Below the pieces are notes generated by a model. It was not told where the DNA came from. It did not search any database and worked only from the letters and a program-made list of their open reading frames with translations. This document shows, piece by piece, positions 23,664-32,237 of a DNA stretch of 64,000 nucleotides. Position numbers and translations under genes: made by a program. The stretch's first letter is position 1. Each line of letters opens with the position of its first letter. Origin of the DNA: Pseudomonas oryzae (GTDB lineage Bacteria > Pseudomonadota > Gammaproteobacteria > Pseudomonadales > Pseudomonadaceae). Location: assembly GCF_900104805.1 (NCBI RefSeq), contig NZ_LT629751.1:4176501-4240500 (forward strand). Reading direction: 5' to 3'.

Positions 23664-24491
23664 ATGCTGACCCTCGACCTCGGCCCGCTGGCCTTGCCGG
23701 TGCGCTACCTGCTCCTGCTGCTGGCCTTCACCGTCGCCTGGGTCTGCGGCTGGTGGGTCGGGCGCCGCCAGCGCCTCGACCCCGAACCCACCCTGTTCGC
23801 CATGCTGCTCGGCGGCCTGCTGCTGGCGCGGCTGGCCTTCGTGCTGCAGTACGCCGACGACTACGCCGCCGCGCCTTGGCAGGCGCTGGACATCCGCGAC
23901 GGCGGCTTCCTGCTCTGGCCCGGCGTGCTCGGCGCGCTGCTGATCGGCACCTTCCAGGCCTGGCGGCGCGCACCGCTGCGCCGCCCGCTGGCGCTTGGCG
24001 TGCTGGCCGGCGCGCTGGTCTGGGGCGGGGCCAGCCTGGCCCTGCACCGGCTCGAACGCGCCGGCCAACTGCCCGAGCTGGTCCTGCGCGACCTCGCCGG
24101 CCGCCCCGTGCCACTGGCCGAACTGCGCGGCCAGCCGCTGGTGGTCAACCTCTGGGCCAGCTGGTGCCCGCCATGCCGGCGCGAGATGCCGGTGCTGCTG
24201 GCCGCGCGGCACAGTGAGCCCGGCGTGCGCTTCCTGCTGGTCAACCAGGGCGAGGGCGCCGCCGAGGTGGCCGCCTTTCTCGCCCGCCAGGGCATCGCCG
24301 CCGAGGATGTGCTGCTCGACGGCGGCAACCAGCTCGGCCAGCTGGCCGGCTCGCGCGCCCTGCCGACCACCCTGTTCTACGACGCCGCCGGCCGCCTGCG
24401 CCACAGCCACCTGGGCGAGCTGTCCCCCGCCAGCCTGCGCCACGCCCTGCAGTTCATCCGCCAGCCCCCAGGGGATGGCGCAAGACCCTGA
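23664..24491 (+). CDS. Membrane-anchored TlpA-like thiol:disulfide oxidoreductase
   Basis: A 275-aa protein in two parts. Residues 1 to about 130 hold three or four membrane helices resembling the N-terminal part of prolipoprotein diacylglyceryl transferase ([34 protein letters not shown]). Residues from about 135 form a periplasmic thioredoxin fold with active site [13 protein letters not shown] and the cis-Pro region ALPTTLFYD. It probably reduces disulfides in the periplasm or helps cytochrome c maturation. The membrane part lacks an evident Lgt catalytic signature, so it likely acts as an anchor or electron conduit. It is divergent from rmlB. The ATG at 23664 has GGAG upstream. Confidence 0.83.
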   Translation: MLTLDLGPLALPVRYLLLLLAFTVAWVCGWWVGRRQRLDPEPTLFAMLLGGLLLARLAFVLQYADDYAAAPWQALDIRDGGFLLWPGVLGALLIGTFQAWRRAPLRRPLALGVLAGALVWGGASLALHRLERAGQLPELVLRDLAGRPVPLAELRGQPLVVNLWASWCPPCRREMPVLLAARHSEPGVRFLLVNQGEGAAEVAAFLARQGIAAEDVLLDGGNQLGQLAGSRALPTTLFYDAAGRLRHSHLGELSPASLRHALQFIRQPPGDGARP

Positions 24492-24510
24492 AGATTCAGG
24501 CATTTTCCGG

Positions 24511-24538
24511 TTTACTCCGGCGCCTCAGCCGCTATAAT
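24511..24538 (+). promoter_or_regulatory. sigma70 promoter of tRNA-Thr
   Basis: TTTACT (24511-24516) and a perfect TATAAT (24533-24538) with a 16-bp spacer, ending 11 bp before the mature tRNA. Confidence 0.8.
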
Positions 24539-24549
24539 TCCGACCCATT

Positions 24550-24625
<76 letters not shown>

Positions 24626-24634
24626 TCACACTTC

Positions 24635-24674
24635 ACGCCAAAGGCTCGCAGCGATGCGGGCCTTTGGCGTTTTT
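24635..24674 (+). terminator. Terminator after tRNA-Thr
   Basis: CGCCAAAGGC and GCCTTTGGCG form the lower stem, CGCA/TGCG extends it, and TTTTT follows. It ends the tRNA transcript. Confidence 0.9.
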
Positions 24675-24737
24675 GGGTGTTTGGGGGCTTCTTGGGCTTC
24701 TGAGGTGACGTGGTGGACGGCGATGGCCCCGTCCGCG

Positions 24738-26600
24738 TTACCCCGGCATGCGTTTGGCTTCGCCTAGCGCACCCCGTATGCGCTGAGTGAAGTCCGACTC
24801 CTCGCGATAGGTCATCACCAAGCGGTCGATGGCGCGGGTCATGGCGACGTAGAGCAGGCGCGCATCCTCGGCTGTCGAATCGGCCGACTTGGGTAGCTCG
24901 TGCAGGCCGGGGATCAACACCAAGCCGAACTCCAGGCCTTTGCTGGAGTGCATGCTCACAACCTTGACCGAGTCCTGGTCGCCGTACAGATTGCCTTTGC
25001 CCTGACTGGATAGCCCAGACGCGGAGGGAATGCCCTCGCGCTGCAGAACCTGCTCGAGCTGCCTGCCTTGGTTGTTGCTGCGATAGATCACCGCCATATC
25101 GTTGTAGGCACGCCCTTGGCCATGTTCGTAGCGAATGCGTTCGACGATGCAGTGCCATTCCTGCCAATCCGATTGGCAGTGCAGCAACTCCGGCAGCGGG
25201 CCGCGGCGGCCGGCGCTTTCCGGGGTGATCATGGGCACGCCATCCTCGCTCGCATCGCGGGCGGTGAGCAGTTCGGTGGCGAAGCTGCGCGCTAACGTCA
25301 GCACTTCCAGCGTATTGCGGTAGTTCACGCGCAGGATGGTGGTGCGCCCCTGAGCCTGGATACCGACGCTGGCAAAGCTGAAATCGAGCTTCGCCTTGCG
25401 CCCTTGGTCGCGATAGATGGATTGGGCATCGTCGTAGAGCACCAGCAGGGAGTTGGTCTCGGGATCGACCATCTGCACTGCCAGTTTGAACCACTCCGGT
25501 TGGAAGTCGTGGCCTTCGTCGATCAGCACGGCGCCGTATTGGCCGCTGGGTATACAGCCGTTGGTGACAGCGGCATAGGTGATGTCCACCGCCTGCGCCA
25601 TTTTCTTATCCATCGGCAGTTTGAAGTCTGGTGGCTCGATACCGAAGGTTTTCAACTGCTCGTAGCACCAAGCGTGAAAGTTGCGTACCACGACTTTCTC
25701 GCCCAAGCCGCGCTCGGTCATGACCTGCTGGAGGCGCCCCGCCAGTGAGCGGTTGTAGCAAAGCACCAGGATCGGCTTGTTCAGGGTGCTGGCCAGATGT
25801 GCGCAGCGGTAGCCGAGGATCATGGTCTTGCCGCTGCCGGCGGCGCCATGGATGACCCGGTGTCCCTCGCCCAGGGAGCGGGCCAGTTGCTCTTGCTGCA
25901 GATCCATTACCTTGATCAGGCTGGGTAGCGGCGCTTGCTGTTCCGAGAACAGGCCGAACTGTCCCGGAGTACTGTTGACGCGTATCTCGGGGTAGAGGTG
26001 ATAGCGTACCCGGTCGAGCTGCGACTGGCCCAGGTTGCACGGGAAGCTCTGGTAGAACATGTCCCACAGCCGTTGCTGAAACACCTCATCTTCCACGCCC
26101 TCGGTCATTTCGTCCTGGAACAGCACATGCGTGGGGTCCAGCACTTCCGCGAGGTCGGTCTGTTCGAACTGGCGCCGAGTAATGGCTGTCAACACGACGC
26201 CCCAGCCGTAGGGCATCACCAATGCGCCAGTGTATTTCGAGCCTGGTGGCTGTTTCAGTTCCGGGTCTTTCTGCAGTGTGGTGACCACTTCCAGCACATG
26301 GGCGCGCGCTTGGGTCATGGGGTTACGCACCGACTTCAACTGGCCGTCGACGAACAACTCGGCTTTGCCGCGATCCATGCTGCGGATGCTGTCCAGTTTC
26401 CAGTCTTTGACCTCTAGTACCAACACGCCGCGTTGCGGATGCATCACCACAAAGTCCGGCTGCAAGGCTTTGGGGCCTACCGGCACGTTGAACCAGCACA
26501 GGTAATCGTCATCGAGCTTCTTTTCCAGACGCTCGGCCAGTCGCCGCTCGCCGTTGGTATCAAAGCGGCAGGCGGAACGGGAAGGGAAGAATTTGGCCAT
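24738..26600 (-). CDS. NERD-domain nuclease / UvrD-like SF1 helicase
   Basis: A 620-aa fusion. The N-terminal NERD nuclease-related domain (about residues 1-130) shows the restriction-like D49...E63-x-K65 pattern in QPDFVVM and LVLEVKDW. An SF1 UvrD/REP-type helicase follows: Walker A GAAGSGKT at about 252-259, VLCYNRSLAGRLQ, motif II as LIDEGHDFQPEW, YDDAQSIYR, RVNYRNT, SMHSSKGLEFGLVLIPG and YVAMTRA. It is predicted to unwind and cut DNA. Base composition is clearly lower in GC than the neighbours. It lies 135 bp downstream of, and in the same direction as, the giant helicase gene. The start at 26600 is inferred; in-frame ATGs 6 and 12 codons earlier are possible. Confidence 0.85.
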   Translation of the reverse strand: MAKFFPSRSACRFDTNGERRLAERLEKKLDDDYLCWFNVPVGPKALQPDFVVMHPQRGVLVLEVKDWKLDSIRSMDRGKAELFVDGQLKSVRNPMTQARAHVLEVVTTLQKDPELKQPPGSKYTGALVMPYGWGVVLTAITRRQFEQTDLAEVLDPTHVLFQDEMTEGVEDEVFQQRLWDMFYQSFPCNLGQSQLDRVRYHLYPEIRVNSTPGQFGLFSEQQAPLPSLIKVMDLQQEQLARSLGEGHRVIHGAAGSGKTMILGYRCAHLASTLNKPILVLCYNRSLAGRLQQVMTERGLGEKVVVRNFHAWCYEQLKTFGIEPPDFKLPMDKKMAQAVDITYAAVTNGCIPSGQYGAVLIDEGHDFQPEWFKLAVQMVDPETNSLLVLYDDAQSIYRDQGRKAKLDFSFASVGIQAQGRTTILRVNYRNTLEVLTLARSFATELLTARDASEDGVPMITPESAGRRGPLPELLHCQSDWQEWHCIVERIRYEHGQGRAYNDMAVIYRSNNQGRQLEQVLQREGIPSASGLSSQGKGNLYGDQDSVKVVSMHSSKGLEFGLVLIPGLHELPKSADSTAEDARLLYVAMTRAIDRLVMTYREESDFTQRIRGALGEAKRMPG

Positions 26601-26735
26601 TACAGGGATGCCTTCCATGGTGTGCCCGCTGGGCACGGCTACAGATCAACGATAAGCCAGTGCCGAATTATCCCCGGCGCTGGCCAAGCCGGCGCAACAA
26701 TACGCCAGCCAGCATAAACAAAAGCTGCTCGGTAC

Positions 26736-29700
26736 TTAGGGTTGCACTGCAAACACCACACTCATCGGCTTGCTCCCGCTATGGCTCTGGTAGTTCACCT
26801 TGCCGTAGTAGCGGAACGGCGCCGCCTTACCGTTTTCCAGTTTGTTGTCCCGCACGAACAGGTGCAGGTCGATGCCCAGTGCCGCGTGGTGGATGATCTC
26901 CTTGCCGCGCTTGTTGTCGGGCGCCGTCTGGTTCTGCGTCTGCCAGTGGAAATGCTGCTCGTCGATCCAGTGATCCCGATAGCGCAGGTCTTCCGCCTTG
27001 CCCTGTTTGTTCAGGGTGACCAACAGCACATGGGCATTACGCTCGTCGATCACCACATGTCCGCTGTTCCAACTGCCGGGATTGAACTCGACGCCGAACA
27101 GCGGCGGGATGTCTTCGCGCTTAAAGCGCTGGCCCACCTGCATCTCTAGCGGGTCGATGACCGCTTTCAGGCGGGCGAAGGTGCGCAGCTGTTCCCGGAG
27201 TTCGTCCGTGACCTGAATATCGGCGTAGTCGGGGTTGTTGGCGCGCAGGCGGTATTGGCCGTTGGCGTCCTTGAGGACTTTGCGCAACAGGTATTGGTTG
27301 TCGCCGGATTCGTCCTGGCGTTCGATGGCCACGGTTTCGCCGGTGATCTTGCCGGCGCTGTCGCTGCCGACCACCTCCAGCAATAGGTAGTCGCCGTCAC
27401 GGATCGGCTGTTTGCCGCCATTCATGGAGTTGCCGGAAGCGCGGGCGAGGAAGTGGCGGCTGGGGTCGAGATTGCCATAGTGGCTGCCGAGCGAGCGGTA
27501 TTCCTCGTAATCGGCGCGGCTGCTGCGGAAGTGGCCGCAGGCGATTTTCAGGCTGGGGAAATAGGCCAGCTCCACTTGTTGCGGGCGATTCGGCAGTGGC
27601 AGCACATTATCGTCGGCTGGCTTGAGGCGCGTGGCATAGCTGGTCAGGCGGTAATCCACCAGTTCCTGCACCATTTCGCTCAGTGGCGCTATCGCCGGTT
27701 CAGCGATGACGAGATTGCCGATGAATAGCCCTTCTTCGCTGCTGAAGTAACGGCCGCCGGTCCAGGCGGCGATGGGGTTCCTTTTCCAGTAGCTCAGCCA
27801 ATCGGCTGGCATCTGGCGCGCGCCTTGGTAGTCCTCGGGCAGATCGCCGAGCAGCGGGCGACGGCGCTGCAGCACCTGCCAGGAGCGCTCGGCCAACTGC
27901 TCCATGCGGATCGCTTCGCGCCAGCCGTCCAGTTCCTGGAAGGCTTCCAGCAGCACCATCTTGTAGCTCTTGGTCATCGCGGTGGTTTCCAGCTCGCGCA
28001 GGAAGTCGCCGTGCTTGGCGATGAGCTGGCGCCCGACCTCGGGCAGTTCGCTTTCCTCGCTGGCGACCAAGGCGAACCAGTGGCCGTGCTGGCGGCGCAT
28101 GTCCTGCAAGCTGGCGCCCGAGCGGTAGAACTCGGTCAGGCTAGGGCGGCGGCCGAGCACTTCGCGCAGGCTGCGGTAGTCGCTTTGCACGCTGTCGCTG
28201 TCCAGCGATTTGAGGAAGTCGATGAACTGCAGGTCGTAATTGACGAAGCAGCCCTCCGGCAGATCCAGCTGGCCTTGTTCTGCCTTACGGGCGAATTCGG
28301 CCAGTTGCCGATGGTTCATGCTGCGGTTCATCAGCGCCATCGGCTTGTGCAGGAAGCTCTGGTGGTTGGCGACGAAGTCGAGCACCACCAATCGGTCCTT
28401 GCCGTCCGCCTTGCGCAGGCCGCGGCCGAGCTGCTGGAGAAAGAGGATCTTCGACTCGGTAGGGCGCAGCATCATCACCGTGTCGATGCTCGGCAGGTCG
28501 ACGCCCTCGTTGAACAGGTCGACGGAGAACAGCACCTGCAACTGGCCGGCGCTCAGTCGCTGAAGCGCTTCGCCGCGCGACAGCGGCGAGTCGGCGTATA
28601 CCGCGGCGGCGCGCACGCCCTGCTTGCGGAAGTAGTCGGCCATGAAGTCGGCGTGGCGGGTCGACACGCAAAAAGCCAGGGTGCGCTGCTGGGCGTGCAG
28701 GCGCCAGGTGCTCAGCGCATGGCGGGCGCGGCCGAGGGTGGCCAGCTTGTTGCCGAGCAACTCGGGATCGAAGCGGCCGTTGCGCCAGGGAATGGCCTGA
28801 TAGTCCACGTCGTCGTCGAAGATGCCGTAGTAGTGGAAGGGCACCAGCAGCCGTTCGGTGACGCCGCAGAACAGGTCGCTCTGGTAGACCAGATTGTCGT
28901 CGCACAGGGCGAGGATGTCGGCGTTGTCGGTGCGATCCGGGGTGGCGGTCAGGCCGAGTAGGAAGGCCGGGGCGAAATGCTGCAGCAGGCTGCGATAGGT
29001 CGGTGCCGAGGCGTGGTGGAATTCGTCGACCACCAGGTAATCGAAGTGCTGTGGCTTGAAGCGCTGCAGGTGCTCGGCCTTGCCGAGGGTCTGCACCGAG
29101 GCGCAGAGGATGTCGACCTGATAGTCGCGTTGCTGGCCGCGATAGAAACCGATGCGCGCCGAGGGCTGGATACGCGCGAAGGTCGCCGCCGCCTGGTTGA
29201 GGATTTCCTCGCGGTGGGCGACGAACAGTACGCGGCGCGCGCCCATTTGCTTGACGTCGAAGGCGGCCAGCCAGGTCTTGCCCAAGCCGGTGGCCAGCAC
29301 CACCAGGCCGCGCAGGTAGCCTTCGGTGCGAGTGGCGCTGAGCGCCTGCAGGGCTTCGCGCTGGATCTTGCTGGGCGTCGGCGGCGGCTCGCTTTCGGTG
29401 CTGCCCGGCTCGAATGCTTGTGTCGGCGGGATGCGGCGCTTCTCGTAGGCATCGATCCAGGCATCGCTGAGTTCGGCACAGCGCGGGTGGGCGAACAGCT
29501 CGTCAAAGCGCCGTTGCGCTTCCAGATAGCCGTCATCGCCGGGGTAGTCGATCCGGTAGTTCCATTCCAGGCCCTGTTGCAGCGCCTGGCGGCTGATATT
29601 GCTGGAACCGATGAAGGCGCGCCCCCAGTCCTGGCCGGCGAACAGGTAGGCCTTGAGGTGGAAGCTGCTGCCGCTGCTCTGGTAGACGCGCACCTGGGCG

Positions 29701-30545
29701 CCTTGCTCGGCCAGCAGCATCAGCAGGCGCAGGGCCTCCGGATCGGTGACGTCCAGATAGTCGCTGGTCAGGATGCGCACTTGCGCCGGCGGCAGCGCGG
29801 ATTCGTTGCGTTGCAGGGACTCCAGCAGGTCGGGCAGCAGCAGGCGTAGGCCGGTGGTCTTGATGAAGGCGACCGCCATGTCGACCTGATGCGCCTGGTG
29901 GATGGCGGCGCACAGGTGCGGCAGGAAGGGATGCGCCTCGCCGCCGGTCACCAGCTTGCTGGGCGCCTTGTGCAGCAGGGCGTTGAGCCACTGCTCGCTG
30001 CGGCCGGGGCGTTGGTCCGCGCTGCTCCAGTATTGCGTGCGGGTCAGGCCGGGCAGCGGCTGGACCCAGGCGGCGAGGCGCGCTTCGTCGGCATCGGTGA
30101 AGTGGCGCTCGTGGTGCAGGCGCTCGCTCTGGCCGCGCTTGAAGCTGCAGTACAGCACCCCGCCGGGCTTGAGCGCCCGCCACAGGCGGGCGAAGGCGTC
30201 CGGCAGTCGGTTTTCCGCTACATGCAGCAGGCTAGCGCAGGCCCAGATGCCGTCGTAGCGCTCGACTTCGTGGACCTCGGTGAAGCACCGCACCGGCACC
30301 GCCTGGCCGAGCAGTTGGCTGGCGTGTTCGGCCATCTGCGGGCAGGCATCGAAGGCGCTGACGCTATGGCCGAGTTGTTGGAAGGCCAAGGCATCGCGGC
30401 CCGAGCCGCAGCCGGCGTCGAGTATCTGCGCGTTGGCCGGCAGTGCGGCGAGAAAGGGCGCGTAAAGCGCCTGCATGTCCACCTGCAGGGTGTCGGCGAT
30501 GAACTGCTGGGCGTTGCGGGCGTAGTAGGTGTCGGTGCTACTCAC
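26736..30545 (-). CDS. Methyltransferase-PLD nuclease-SF2 helicase-S24-DUF3427 protein
   Basis: A 1269-aa multidomain protein. Residues 1-185 are a class I SAM methyltransferase (ILDAGCGSGR at 41-50). Residues about 205-370 are a phospholipase-D-like nuclease with HLK at 296-298, D306 and GSSN at 313-316. Residues about 390-740 are an SF2 helicase with ATGLGKT at 418-424, DEFH at 507-510, GLTATPDRTD and QQLGRGLRKADG. Residues about 1000-1120 resemble UmuD/LexA S24 self-cleaving domains (C1003-G1004, S1040 in SGNSM, K1089). The C-terminus fits DUF3427 (FHWQTQNQT, RYYGKVNY). PLD-SF2-DUF3427 is a known arrangement; the methyltransferase cap is less usual. GTG start with GGAG upstream. Function unknown; defence or DNA repair is inferred. 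Confidence 0.85.
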   Translation of the reverse strand: MSSTDTYYARNAQQFIADTLQVDMQALYAPFLAALPANAQILDAGCGSGRDALAFQQLGHSVSAFDACPQMAEHASQLLGQAVPVRCFTEVHEVERYDGIWACASLLHVAENRLPDAFARLWRALKPGGVLYCSFKRGQSERLHHERHFTDADEARLAAWVQPLPGLTRTQYWSSADQRPGRSEQWLNALLHKAPSKLVTGGEAHPFLPHLCAAIHQAHQVDMAVAFIKTTGLRLLLPDLLESLQRNESALPPAQVRILTSDYLDVTDPEALRLLMLLAEQGAQVRVYQSSGSSFHLKAYLFAGQDWGRAFIGSSNISRQALQQGLEWNYRIDYPGDDGYLEAQRRFDELFAHPRCAELSDAWIDAYEKRRIPPTQAFEPGSTESEPPPTPSKIQREALQALSATRTEGYLRGLVVLATGLGKTWLAAFDVKQMGARRVLFVAHREEILNQAAATFARIQPSARIGFYRGQQRDYQVDILCASVQTLGKAEHLQRFKPQHFDYLVVDEFHHASAPTYRSLLQHFAPAFLLGLTATPDRTDNADILALCDDNLVYQSDLFCGVTERLLVPFHYYGIFDDDVDYQAIPWRNGRFDPELLGNKLATLGRARHALSTWRLHAQQRTLAFCVSTRHADFMADYFRKQGVRAAAVYADSPLSRGEALQRLSAGQLQVLFSVDLFNEGVDLPSIDTVMMLRPTESKILFLQQLGRGLRKADGKDRLVVLDFVANHQSFLHKPMALMNRSMNHRQLAEFARKAEQGQLDLPEGCFVNYDLQFIDFLKSLDSDSVQSDYRSLREVLGRRPSLTEFYRSGASLQDMRRQHGHWFALVASEESELPEVGRQLIAKHGDFLRELETTAMTKSYKMVLLEAFQELDGWREAIRMEQLAERSWQVLQRRRPLLGDLPEDYQGARQMPADWLSYWKRNPIAAWTGGRYFSSEEGLFIGNLVIAEPAIAPLSEMVQELVDYRLTSYATRLKPADDNVLPLPNRPQQVELAYFPSLKIACGHFRSSRADYEEYRSLGSHYGNLDPSRHFLARASGNSMNGGKQPIRDGDYLLLEVVGSDSAGKITGETVAIERQDESGDNQYLLRKVLKDANGQYRLRANNPDYADIQVTDELREQLRTFARLKAVIDPLEMQVGQRFKREDIPPLFGVEFNPGSWNSGHVVIDERNAHVLLVTLNKQGKAEDLRYRDHWIDEQHFHWQTQNQTAPDNKRGKEIIHHAALGIDLHLFVRDNKLENGKAAPFRYYGKVNYQSHSGSKPMSVVFAVQP

Positions 30546-30846
30546 TGGGGAACTCCGGTTTCAGCCGACGGGCAGAGCGGGCGGCAGATCGGGAGGGCGT
30601 AGCGGAGCCGGGAGCGTGCGTCCAGAAGCTGAGGCGGAGGGACCATCCCTGAGGTACTGCGATCTGCCATGAGGATGGCTACCTTATGCCACCCCAAGCG
30701 CGGCGGCAAACCATTGGACCGATCAAATCTGCGGCGCCTCGCCAACCGCCCGCCAACGCCTATGCTTTTCTGGGCAGTTAGCCGCGCTGGTGGCGCTTGG
30801 CCATGGTTGCCTGTCGCTCCCGGCGTTCTCACCCAGGAGATGCGCC
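30546..30846. other. Intergenic region, no gene seen
   Basis: 301 bp between the divergent giant helicase gene and the DUF3300 gene. It must hold both promoters, but I could not identify convincing -35/-10 pairs or operators. Open frames here are short and poorly coding. Confidence 0.5.
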
Positions 30847-32223
30847 ATGCGTATCGATCGTCGTTTCAGCGCCGCTCTGCTCGCCTGGCTGGCCCTCGCC
30901 GGCTGGCCGCAGCTGAGTGCCGCGCAGGTGGCCACGGAGGCGGCCAGTGCCACGGCCGCGCCCGCCGGTCAGCAGGCTGTGTTCCGCCAGGAGGAACTCG
31001 ACCAGATGATGGCGCCGCTGGCGCTGTATCCGGATGCGTTGCTCGCCCAGGTGCTGATGGCCAGCACCTATCCCGGTGACGTCGCCGACGCGGTGGCCTG
31101 GTCCAAGGCTCATCCGGACGCCAGCGGCGATGACGCCGTGCGTCAGGTCGCCGACCAGCCCTGGGATCCCAGCGTGCAATCGCTGGTCGCCTTCCCGGCG
31201 GTGCTGGTCACCCTCGGCCAGGATCCGGCCTGGGTCCAGCGCGTTGGCGATGCCTTCCTCGCTCAGCCCGGCGAGGTGATGGACTCGGTGCAGCGCCTGC
31301 GGCGCCAGGCCAAGGCCGCCGGCAATCTCGAATCCAACGAACAGCAGACGGTCAGCGTGCAGAGTGTGGCGCAGGGCGGCTCCACCACCGTGGTACAGAC
31401 GCCGCCGGCCGAGCAGACCATCATCATCGAGCCGGCCGACCCGCAGGTGGTCTACGTGCCCAGCTACAACCCCAGCGTGGTCTACGGCAGCTGGCCCTAT
31501 CCGTCCTATCCGCCGGCCTACTACCCGCCGCCGCCCGGCTACTACTTCGGCTCGGCGCTGGTCGCCGGCCTGGGCTTCGCCGCCGGCGTGGCGATCATCG
31601 ACTCGATCTGGGGCGACTGCGACTGGGGCCACGGCGACGTCGACATCGACGTCAACAAGTACAACAACATCAACCGCAACAACCAGATCAACAGCAACGA
31701 CAACAAGTGGCGGCACAACGCGGCCAATCGCGACGGCGTGCCCTACCGTGACAACGCCAGCCGCGAGCGCTACAGCCAGCGCCTGCCCGGCGCCGAGCAG
31801 CGCGAGGCGCTGCGTGGCCGCGAGCCGGCGCGCATGGCCGAACGCGAACGCGCCAGCCAGGCCCTCAACCAGCGCGGCTTCCAGGCGCCGGCCAGCAGCA
31901 ACCGCGAGGCGCGCGAGCGGGCGCTGCCCGAGCAGCCGGTGCGCATCGGCCAACGCAGCCAGGCCGGCGCCCAGCCGCGCCAGCGCACGCAGAACAGTGC
32001 GCAGGCCCGCCAGGAGGTGCGGCAGAAGTACGCCAGCAGCCCGAACACGCGCAACAACGCCTTCGCCGGCGCGCGCGATCCGGCGCGCTCCCAGGCCGTC
32101 GCCAGCCGTGGCGACAGCAGCCGGGCCGCGGCCAGCCGGCCACGGGTGGAGCGCGCCAGCCGCCCGGTGCAGCGCTCGGCCGCCAGCCGGCCGGCGCGCA
32201 GTGGCGGCGGCTTCCGGCGTTGA
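30847..32223 (+). CDS. DUF3300 domain secreted protein
   Basis: A 458-aa exported protein of unknown function. A signal peptide (residues 1-26, ending LSAAQ) precedes the DUF3300 core, with LDQMMAPLALYPDALLAQVLMAS, QPWDPSVQSLVAFP and QVVYVPSYNPSVVYG. A Pro/Tyr-rich segment (YPPAYYPPPPGYY), one hydrophobic helix (SALVAGLGFAAGVAII) and an Asn/Asp-rich stretch follow. The C-terminal 160 residues are disordered and rich in Arg, Ala, Ser and Gln. The ATG follows AGGAGATGCGCC. It forms a probable two-gene operon with the DUF2950 gene, the usual partner. Confidence 0.88.
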   Translation: MRIDRRFSAALLAWLALAGWPQLSAAQVATEAASATAAPAGQQAVFRQEELDQMMAPLALYPDALLAQVLMASTYPGDVADAVAWSKAHPDASGDDAVRQVADQPWDPSVQSLVAFPAVLVTLGQDPAWVQRVGDAFLAQPGEVMDSVQRLRRQAKAAGNLESNEQQTVSVQSVAQGGSTTVVQTPPAEQTIIIEPADPQVVYVPSYNPSVVYGSWPYPSYPPAYYPPPPGYYFGSALVAGLGFAAGVAIIDSIWGDCDWGHGDVDIDVNKYNNINRNNQINSNDNKWRHNAANRDGVPYRDNASRERYSQRLPGAEQREALRGREPARMAERERASQALNQRGFQAPASSNREARERALPEQPVRIGQRSQAGAQPRQRTQNSAQARQEVRQKYASSPNTRNNAFAGARDPARSQAVASRGDSSRAAASRPRVERASRPVQRSAASRPARSGGGFRR

Positions 32224-32237
32224 CAAGGAGACTTCCC

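Noticed and set aside
26640..26735. Separate promoter for the NERD-helicase gene (TTGCGC...GATAAT on the minus strand)
   Set aside because: The spacing is 19 bp and the -35 match is weak; co-transcription with the upstream gene is equally likely.
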